Shown here: positions 45,887 through 51,807 of the stretch, one piece after another
Layout of the letters: each line of letters starts with the position of its first letter
How positions within the stretch are numbered: the stretch's first letter is position 1
Source: Geomonas silvestris
Lineage (GTDB): Bacteria; Desulfobacterota; Desulfuromonadia; Geobacterales; Geobacteraceae
Direction of reading: 5' to 3'
Length of the DNA stretch: 64,000 nt
Assembly: GCF_014193515.1 (NCBI RefSeq)
Contig: NZ_BLXX01000005.1
Span: 186,001 to 250,000, forward strand
Program-made: the position numbers and the translations under genes
Notes under the pieces: model-generated
The model's input: only the letters and a program-made list of their open reading frames with translations
What the model was told of the DNA's origin: nothing
The model's database searches: none

Positions 45887-45919
45887 AAAGGGCGAACCCT
45901 GTGCGGCAGTTCGCCCTTT
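45887..45919 (-). terminator. Hairpin after the 45944 small gene
   Basis: AAAGGGCGAAC and GTTCGCCCTTT form an 11-bp stem with an 11-base loop, 25 bp behind the stop on the - strand. The T-run is poor (TTTGTGTT). Confidence 0.65.
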
Positions 45920-45943
45920 GCTGTCGGTTCTCGGGAGTAAATT

Positions 45944-46216
45944 TCACTTGCCGGGGCGCTCCAAGGTCTTGAGCAACTCCTGGGTCTCGGTCAGTTTTAC
46001 CTGCAGTTTTCTCAGCTCCTCCGGTGAGTAGGCCCGGGTTCCTTTCCTGATCTCCTTGTCGAGCCGGTGCATCCTGCGGTAGATGTCGTCGACCTGGTCG
46101 GTGCAGTTGCGCGAGGCCAGCATGCACTCGTCTTTTTGGCTCTGCTGCTGGGCGTAGGCGGCGCTGCCGGCGAGCAGAAAAGCGGCGGTGCTGAGGGTCA
46201 TGGCGAGTCTGGTCAT
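45944..46216 (-). CDS. Small secreted alpha-helical protein, paralogue of the 46250 protein
   Basis: A 90-residue precursor with a signal peptide (AMTLSTAAFLLAGSAAYAQQ). The mature part is highly charged and helical, with two Cys spaced seven apart (ECMLASRNCTDQVDDIYRRM), followed by RLDKEIRKGTRAYSPEELRK and a Glu-rich end. Pairwise it matches the 46250 product at most positions after the signal peptide. The pair are tandem duplicates. The Cys pair could form a disulfide in the periplasm. Family not recognised. Confidence 0.75.
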   Translation of the reverse strand: MTRLAMTLSTAAFLLAGSAAYAQQQSQKDECMLASRNCTDQVDDIYRRMHRLDKEIRKGTRAYSPEELRKLQVKLTETQELLKTLERPGK

Positions 46217-46249
46217 TGCGGTGGCTCCTTTGTCCGGTGGGAATCCTGC

Positions 46250-46528
46250 CTAGTTACCGCCCCCAAGTTCCATGTCCTTCAGAAAATCCTGGGTTTCCTG
46301 AAGTTTGTCTCTCAGCTTCTGGAGTTCGGCAGGGGTGTACGCCTTGGTTCCCTTCTTGATTTCCTTGTCCAGCTTGTGCATCCGCTTGTAGATGTCGTCG
46401 ACCTGTGCAGTGCAGTTTTTCGAGGCAAGCAGGCATTCGTCTTTCTGGGCTTTGGTCATCTCGGCAAAGGCCGGGACGCTGGACAGCATGAAAACTGCTG
46501 CAGTTGCTGCGAGTAGCATACGTTTCAT
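46250..46528 (-). CDS. Small secreted alpha-helical protein (first of a tandem pair)
   Basis: A 92-residue precursor: signal peptide MLLAATAAVFMLSSVPAFAE, then QKDECLLASKNCTAQVDDIY, RMHKLDKEIKKGTKAYTPAE and a C-terminal helix ending in Gly-Gly-Gly-Asn. Predicted periplasmic helical hairpin with a conserved Cys pair. It lies 33 bp upstream of its paralogue on the same strand; the two have own SD sequences (AGGAGAG here). No known function. The conserved core suggests selection on both copies rather than decay of one. Confidence 0.75.
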   Translation of the reverse strand: MKRMLLAATAAVFMLSSVPAFAEMTKAQKDECLLASKNCTAQVDDIYKRMHKLDKEIKKGTKAYTPAELQKLRDKLQETQDFLKDMELGGGN

Positions 46529-46878
46529 TGTTCTCTCCTTTACGGCAGAAATGTTAATAAGGTTATATTAAATCAGCCTTTTGTTTTCTGTCAATAGGAT
46601 GAGGAACAGAGGCAGAGTGACGTGTAATGTCAGGCGGTGCCAGGATTTTGAGAGCAACGAGCGCGGAGGGGGAAGTTAGAGGCGTAACTGTGACTGGCGG
46701 TAATCCGTTTGTGGCTGCACAGTGTGAGGATGTTGGCAAACGGGGGGATTGGTGAGCGAACCTGCTGGGGAGAGGCATGTTGGAACATGAAAAAAGGCGA
46801 ACCGCAGAGGGTTCGCCTTTTTTTTGATGCGTCCGGCAACTTCCGCCCGAAGGGAGGCCCTTCGGGCGGGGTGCGGAA
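46529..46878. other. 350-bp region with two hairpins, no gene
   Basis: A/T-rich upstream part of the small-protein genes followed by terminators. Stem 1: AAAAAAGGCGAACC / GGTTCGCCTTTTTT at 46790-46825. Stem 2: CCGCCCGAAGGG / CCCTTCGGGCGG at 46843-46869. Both lie downstream of the - strand porin gene. Confidence 0.7.
46790..46825 (-). terminator. Rho-independent terminator after the porin gene
   Basis: A 14-bp A/T-capped GC stem with T-runs on both strands. A second, GC-rich hairpin (46843-46869) lies closer to the stop at 46879 and may protect the 3' end of the mRNA. Confidence 0.8.
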
Positions 46879-48363
46879 TTAAAATGCGTAGCTCAGTACT
46901 GCGCGAGCGGTGTACGGGTCCTTCATGCCGGTTCCGTTGTAGTAGTTGCCCAGAACAACGTAGGCACCCTGCACGCTGGCGGTCAGGTTGTCGTAGAGTT
47001 TGTAGCCGGTCTCTACGTTAAGCTCGGCGCCCATCAGGTTGCTGCGGCCCTTAACCGGCTTGACTGCGCCGTTGGCGTTGCTGGTAATCTGGTCGTTGAG
47101 GGAAAGAGTCCTGTTCTCGGCAGCCCAGAGTACACCAGCGTTGACGCTGGCGTAGGCTTTCGGGGTGATGTTGGCGTCATAGCCCGCGCTCAGCAGGATC
47201 ATACCCTGGTTGTTGTTGTTGGTGGTGGATGCCAGCTGACGATCGGTGGTGGTACCCTGAGCCGCTGCGTTCCTGTTCAACAGCATCATGCCGGAGTCAT
47301 TGTAGGTGTTCAGCGAACCGGTACCGGCGGAAGCGATGGTGTTCACACCGTTGGTGGTCATCTGCAGGCTCTGCCATGCTTTGTTCTTGTTGGCGTCGCG
47401 GCCGTCGTCGCCGGAGGTGTACAGACCGGCAACCTTGGCGGTGCCCGGGCCCACTTTCACGCGAGCGGTGACGTTGGCGGCGATAGCGGACAGGTCGATG
47501 GCCTGGCCGGTAGCGTTGAGGGAGCCACTAGCTACGGAGGTTACGCCCGAACGGTTGGAGATGACGCCGAGCTGGCCGGCGATGAAGCCGCTCACGTTGA
47601 CAGCGCCGAAGGTAGCGTCAGCGTTCACACCCAGGGTGTGGTCCAGCATGGTGGCGAAGTTGTCGCGGTAGTCGAACATGCCGTAGTAGTTGGCGCCCAC
47701 AGCGATGTCCTTGGTTACGTTGTACTTACCTTCCAAGATAACGAGGTCGAGATTGTTGACGCCCATCTTGATGCCGCCGGTAGCGCCAGCATCGCCTTCG
47801 TAGCCACGGAAGTAGCCCAGGTTAACTTTAGCATTGGAGCCGAGTTTGGTGGAGGTGTAGATACCCGCTGCGTCAACATCGAACAGAACACCTTTGAGGG
47901 AGTCCTTGATTGCCTGGGTGCCGACTTTCACGTTGGTCGGAACGCCCGGGATGTTGAAATCGAGGTGTACCCACTTGGTCTCGAGGTTCACTGCATCGGT
48001 ATCAAGCGCACCACCGGAGTTCCTGAAGGCGGTAGTGTTGAGGCTGGTGGCAGTTGCCGAAGAAAGGGTGCCCTGGGACTTGTCGCCGAACACGGAGTCG
48101 ATCTCGAAGGCAACGACCAGCTTCAGGTCGTCGTTTGCTTTGGCGTTGTAGAACAGGCGGGCGCGCTGCTCGAAGTAGTTCATAGCCGAGGTGGTGGTGC
48201 CGGATTTGAACACGTTGCCGGAGCTTGCGTTGTCGATGTTCGACACAAAGTACTTCATCTTGTACATGCCGTGGAATTCGTTTTCCAGCGCCATTGCCGG
48301 TACTGCGGTTCCTGCGATTGCACCGATTGCGGTCAGCGCGAGCAGAGTCTTCTTGAAGCTCAT
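46879..48363 (-). CDS. Outer-membrane porin (Geobacter-type 16/18-strand barrel)
   Basis: A 494-residue precursor with signal peptide (TLLALTAIGAIAGTAVPAMA, cleaved before LENEF). The mature protein begins HGMYKMKYFVSNID and is a run of amphipathic strands such as LKLVVAFEIDSVFGD, WVHLDFNIPGVPTNVKVG, GKYNVTKDIAVGANYYG and GYKLYDNLTASVQGAYVV. It ends ARAVLSYAF, with the terminal Phe recognised by BamA. It resembles abundant Geobacter porins such as OmpJ, but I cannot confirm that it is the orthologue. GGAGG precedes the ATG, and strong terminators follow, so high expression is likely. Confidence 0.8.
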   Translation of the reverse strand: MSFKKTLLALTAIGAIAGTAVPAMALENEFHGMYKMKYFVSNIDNASSGNVFKSGTTTSAMNYFEQRARLFYNAKANDDLKLVVAFEIDSVFGDKSQGTLSSATATSLNTTAFRNSGGALDTDAVNLETKWVHLDFNIPGVPTNVKVGTQAIKDSLKGVLFDVDAAGIYTSTKLGSNAKVNLGYFRGYEGDAGATGGIKMGVNNLDLVILEGKYNVTKDIAVGANYYGMFDYRDNFATMLDHTLGVNADATFGAVNVSGFIAGQLGVISNRSGVTSVASGSLNATGQAIDLSAIAANVTARVKVGPGTAKVAGLYTSGDDGRDANKNKAWQSLQMTTNGVNTIASAGTGSLNTYNDSGMMLLNRNAAAQGTTTDRQLASTTNNNNQGMILLSAGYDANITPKAYASVNAGVLWAAENRTLSLNDQITSNANGAVKPVKGRSNLMGAELNVETGYKLYDNLTASVQGAYVVLGNYYNGTGMKDPYTARAVLSYAF

Positions 48364-48698
48364 GGTTTACCTCCTGGGTTGATGGTCAGCTACGATTTAA
48401 TTGCAATAGCCCGTTTTTGATTTTCCATACACGGACTGTATGGACAGCGTCGGCTGCTTGGAAAAAGGCCCTCGCTCCCTCTATTTCGCAGTTAGGGAGA
48501 ACACGAGAGCCTAAAGTTTGTTAGCGGTTATTCATCAACGTTCGGCAACCTCGCGGGCAACAAGGGAGCTGCACACGTCAAAGAATGTAAATGGAATTTC
48601 AAACCAATGTTATAGAATTGGCGCCAATATATAAACTTTCGGACAAAAGTCAACAAAAAAATCAAGCTACACCTACTTGTAACATCCTTCGGCGTGTT
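48364..48698. other. 335-bp control region of the porin with palindromes
   Basis: No gene. A perfect dyad CCATACA-N5-TGTATGG (48426-48444) lies about 62 bp upstream of the porin ATG and could be an operator or an mRNA hairpin. A 12-bp palindrome ATTGGCGCCAAT lies at 48617-48628, near the end of the epimerase gene. Confidence 0.55.
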
Positions 48699-49094
48699 TC
48701 ATCCGCAGATTTCGGTGAGCACTCCGCCGCTGCTTTTGGGATGTATGAAGGCTATTTTTGCACCGTGAGCGCCTTCGCGCGGAACCTCGTCGATCATCCG
48801 GGTGCCGCCTGCCTTGAGCTGGGCAATCGCCTGGGCGACATCGGGAACGCTGTAGGCTACGTGGTGCACGCCGGGCCCGTTTTTCTCGAGGAACTTGGCG
48901 ACCGGGCTGTCGGGAGAGGTAGGTTCGAGAAGCTCGATCTTCGATTCTCCGATAACCAGGAACGCCACGTTCACTTTCTGGCTGGGAACTTCTTCGGTTC
49001 CCTTGAGAACCATGCCCAGAGAATCCCGGTAAAAGGGAACAGCCTCTTCGATGGAGTTAACAGCTATGCCAATGTGATTTATCTTGGTGAGCAT
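48699..49094 (-). CDS. mce: Methylmalonyl-CoA epimerase
   Basis: A 131-residue VOC-fold metalloenzyme that interconverts (2R)- and (2S)-methylmalonyl-CoA. It starts INHIGIAVNSIEEAVPFYRD with the metal ligand H7; the second half has GPGVHHVAYSVPDV with the other His, and the terminal GGVLTEICG carries the catalytic Glu. Length is normal. It lies downstream of the mutase gene on the same strand with a long hairpin between them (49268-49373), and both belong to the propionate/succinate interconversion. Confidence 0.93.
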   Translation of the reverse strand: MLTKINHIGIAVNSIEEAVPFYRDSLGMVLKGTEEVPSQKVNVAFLVIGESKIELLEPTSPDSPVAKFLEKNGPGVHHVAYSVPDVAQAIAQLKAGGTRMIDEVPREGAHGAKIAFIHPKSSGGVLTEICG

Positions 49095-49267
49095 GTTGAA
49101 GTCCTTTTTGACTCATAGGCTTTCCCCAGCAAGAGGATAAAGCAAAACCAGTTAAATGCAAGTCTTAATGCGACTTTTTTCTGATCCAAGGGTTTCTTGC
49201 AGGATTCAGTCACCCGTCTGAGCCTCGTTAATGGGTGTCTAAGGCATTAGAAAATAAAAGAAATAAA

Positions 49268-49373
49268 AAAAGAGCTGCTCCGTGCGAGTGCAACGACTAA
49301 GTCACTGCAGTAGATGGGAAAAATCACCCTACTGACATGAACTTCATCATTGCAGTGTCACGAGCAGCTCTTT
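49268..49373 (-). terminator. Extended, branched hairpin behind the mutase gene
   Basis: On the - strand AAAGAGCTGCTCGTG pairs with CAC-GGAGCAGCTCTTT (one bulge), followed by TTTTTTATTTC, so it has the form of an intrinsic terminator. The ~75-base loop holds further pairing segments (CAGTAGGGTG / CCCATCTACTG). It lies 13 bp behind the mutase stop. The mce gene, 170 bp further on, may then depend on read-through or its own promoter. Confidence 0.75.
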
Positions 49374-49385
49374 GTTGGGTGTCTG

Positions 49386-51038
49386 CTACAGTACTACAGT
49401 CTCGCGGTGTACTCCGAACACTTCACGCATTACGTTGGCGATCTCGCCAAGCGTCGCGTAGCTCTTTACGGCATCGAGAATGTACGGCATCAGGTTCTCA
49501 GAGCCGCGTGCGGCCACCTCCAATGCCTTGAGCGTCGCGGCGACTTTCTGCGCGTCCCGGCCCGCCTTCATCTTGGCGAGCGCCCCCTTCTGGTTCAGCT
49601 CGACCTCTTCCTTCACCTTCAAGAGCCCCTCGGGCGCCTTCTCCGCGATGGTGAACTTGTTGACCCCGACGATGATGGTCTCGTTCTTCTCGATGGAGCG
49701 CTGGTAGGCGTAGGCAGAGTCCTGGATCTCCTTTTGCTGGAAACCACGGGAAATCGCCTCGACGGCACCCCCCAGGGAGTCGATCTTGTTGATGTAGGCC
49801 ATGGCCTGTTCCTCGATCTTGTCGGTGAGCGACTCGACCAGGAAGGAACCGGCCAGGGGGTCGATGGAGTCGGCGACGCCCGATTCGTAGGCGATCACCT
49901 GCTGGGTTCTCAGCGCGATGCGCACCGAGTCCTCGGTGGGAAGCGCGAGCGCCTCGTCGCGCGAGTTGGTGTGCAGCGACTGGGTGCCGCCCAAGACCGC
50001 GGCCAGCGCCTGCAGGGTGACGCGCATGATGTTGTTGTCGGGCTGCTGCGCGGTGAGGGTGCACCCGGCGGTCTGGGTGTGGAAGCGCAGCATCTGGGAG
50101 CGCGGGTCCTTCGCCTTGAAACGGTCGCGCATGATCTTGCCCCACATGCGGCGGGCGGCGCGGAACTTGGCCACCTCCTCAAGGAGGTCGTTATGGGCGT
50201 TGAAGAAGAAGGCCAGGCGCGGCGCAAACTCGTCGACGTCGAGCCCCGCCTTGATGGCAGCTTCCACATAGGCGATCCCGTCGGCCAAGGTGAAGGCGAC
50301 TTCCTGCACCGCCGAGGAGCCGGCCTCGCGGATGTGGTAGCCCGAGATGGAGATGGTATTCCACTTGGGGACGTTGTCCTTGCAGTAGGCGAAGATGTCG
50401 GTGATGATGCGCATCGACTCCTTGGGGGGGTAGATGTAGGTGCCGCGCGCCATGTACTCCTTCAGGATGTCGTTTTGGATGGTCCCCGAGATCTGGTCTG
50501 GCGTCACCCCCTGCTTCTCGGCAACCGCGATGTACATGGCCAAAAGGATCGAGGCGGTGGAGTTGATGGTCATCGAGGTGGAGACCTTGTCCAGCGGGAT
50601 CCCGTCGAAAAGGACTTCCATGTCCGCCAGGGAGTCGATGGCGACCCCCACCTTGCCGACTTCGCCGCGGCTCATGGAGGCGTCGGAGTCGTACCCCATC
50701 TGGGTCGGGAGGTCGAACGCGATGGAAAGACCGGTCTGGCCGGCGGACAAGAGGTATTTGTAGCGCTCGTTGGACTCCTTTGCGTTACCAAAACCGGCGT
50801 ACTGGCGCATGGTCCAGAAACGGCCGCGGTACATGGTCGGCTGCACCCCGCGGGTGAACGGGAACTGGCCGGGGAAGCCGAGCTTCTCGCCGTACCCGGG
50901 ATACTCGAAGGAGGGGTTGTAGCAGCGCTCCAGCTCGATGTCCGAGCTGTTTCGGAACGAGTGTTTGCGCTCCGGCGCCTTGGCGATGCTCTTCTCGACG
51001 GCTTTTTGCCATGCCTGCTGCTGTTCGGATGTGCTCAT
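49386..51038 (-). CDS. Methylmalonyl-CoA mutase-type acyl-CoA mutase, large (catalytic) subunit without B12 domain
   Basis: A 550-residue catalytic subunit. It shows [57 protein letters not shown] and [20 protein letters not shown]. The Arg in EYMARGTY aligns with the mutase Arg that binds the carboxylate of methylmalonyl-CoA, which supports that substrate. The Tyr next to it in MCM (GPYATMY) reads Gln here (GVQPTMY). The C-terminal B12-binding domain is absent, so a separate small subunit must be coded elsewhere. ATG 51038, GGAGAAC upstream. Near epimerase and carboxylase genes, which fits a C3 module. Confidence 0.88.
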   Translation of the reverse strand: MSTSEQQQAWQKAVEKSIAKAPERKHSFRNSSDIELERCYNPSFEYPGYGEKLGFPGQFPFTRGVQPTMYRGRFWTMRQYAGFGNAKESNERYKYLLSAGQTGLSIAFDLPTQMGYDSDASMSRGEVGKVGVAIDSLADMEVLFDGIPLDKVSTSMTINSTASILLAMYIAVAEKQGVTPDQISGTIQNDILKEYMARGTYIYPPKESMRIITDIFAYCKDNVPKWNTISISGYHIREAGSSAVQEVAFTLADGIAYVEAAIKAGLDVDEFAPRLAFFFNAHNDLLEEVAKFRAARRMWGKIMRDRFKAKDPRSQMLRFHTQTAGCTLTAQQPDNNIMRVTLQALAAVLGGTQSLHTNSRDEALALPTEDSVRIALRTQQVIAYESGVADSIDPLAGSFLVESLTDKIEEQAMAYINKIDSLGGAVEAISRGFQQKEIQDSAYAYQRSIEKNETIIVGVNKFTIAEKAPEGLLKVKEEVELNQKGALAKMKAGRDAQKVAATLKALEVAARGSENLMPYILDAVKSYATLGEIANVMREVFGVHRETVVL

Positions 51039-51449
51039 CGTGTTCTCCTGGCCTTTGAAGTGGCGCTCCTGCGCTGACAGATGAAGGTGGCAACGTGCAG
51101 ATCGAGGGGAACGCTCCGCTACCGGATTATTTTTTTCTTATCCTTGGCCCCTCGAGGGAATAAAATAACGGGTTTATCTGTTTTATTTTTAAAATGTCGA
51201 TCTAAAATGCAGAATACAATGATTCCGGATGGTTGTAAAGTTGCCTTGGGCGACTTGGAGCGCGCCACGTTTTATTTTTGAAAAACCGCTGAAATGCTGA
51301 TCTGGTCGATAAAACAGAAAATGCCTGTAACGTGCTGTTTTGCCAATGTTTAAGCGAAATTTTTGCTTGATTATTGTCGAGGCGATCTGTATTTTTTAAA
51401 ACAAAAAAAGCGAACTGCAAGCCTCATGAGGCTCAACAAGGAGAAAGCC
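51039..51449. other. 411-bp A/T-rich intergenic region with direct and inverted repeats
   Basis: No gene. GTTTTATTTTTAAAATG (51180-51196) recurs as GTTTTATTTTTGAAAAA (51269-51285), and ATCTGTTTTAT (51176-51186) is inverted at 51309-51318. It is the divergent control region of the mutase gene and the zinc-ribbon gene. The A/T content suggests promoters, but no clear -35/-10 pair can be fixed. Confidence 0.5.
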
Positions 51450-51665
51450 ATGCAATGCCCCGTCTGCAAGAACCACGATAACGAAAGTACCGATCTGCGC
51501 TTCAACGGCTTCAGCGAGGGCCTGGTGGAGTGCCGTGTCTGCGGTACCACCTGGTCTGTGCACCACGGCATGATGGCCATCGTGAAAGATCCCAACGCAG
51601 ATTCTTTCCTCGAGGCGCTCTCCGAGTCCGTCGAGGGTGACAACTTCTGCTTCGCCGCCGCCTAA
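51450..51665 (+). CDS. Small zinc-ribbon-like protein (71 aa)
   Basis: A 71-residue protein starting MQCPVCKNHDNESTD, with two CxxC pairs, CPVC (3-6) and CRVC (about 29-32), 22 residues apart, the spacing of a one-zinc ribbon. The end carries HHGMMAIVKDPNADSF and a final Cys (NFCFAAA). AAGGAG precedes ATG 51450. It stands alone on the + strand between the divergent mutase and the carboxylase, so it may regulate or serve them, but no partner is known. A strong hairpin follows. Confidence 0.7.
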   Translation: MQCPVCKNHDNESTDLRFNGFSEGLVECRVCGTTWSVHHGMMAIVKDPNADSFLEALSESVEGDNFCFAAA

Positions 51666-51714
51666 CCATTTAGCCGGCGCCGCACCCCGAAAGGGGGATT
51701 CCAGCTAACGACGA

Positions 51715-51744
51715 GGGCTCCAGATGTAGATCTGGAGCCCATTT
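51715..51744 (+). terminator. Terminator after the zinc-ribbon gene
   Basis: GGGCTCCAGAT and ATCTGGAGCCC form an 11-bp stem with loop GTAG, followed by ATTTT. It lies between the convergent zinc-ribbon and carboxylase genes. Confidence 0.75.
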
Positions 51745-51807
51745 TGCGTTCGGAGTCCTGAATCTCCCCCTCCCTCGCGTTCGGAGGAAGGGGGCCTTTG
51801 TCTCCCG

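Noticed and set aside
51039-51449. Cobalamin riboswitch upstream of the mutase
   Set aside because: No B12-box-like conserved segment was seen; the region is A/T-rich with simple repeats.
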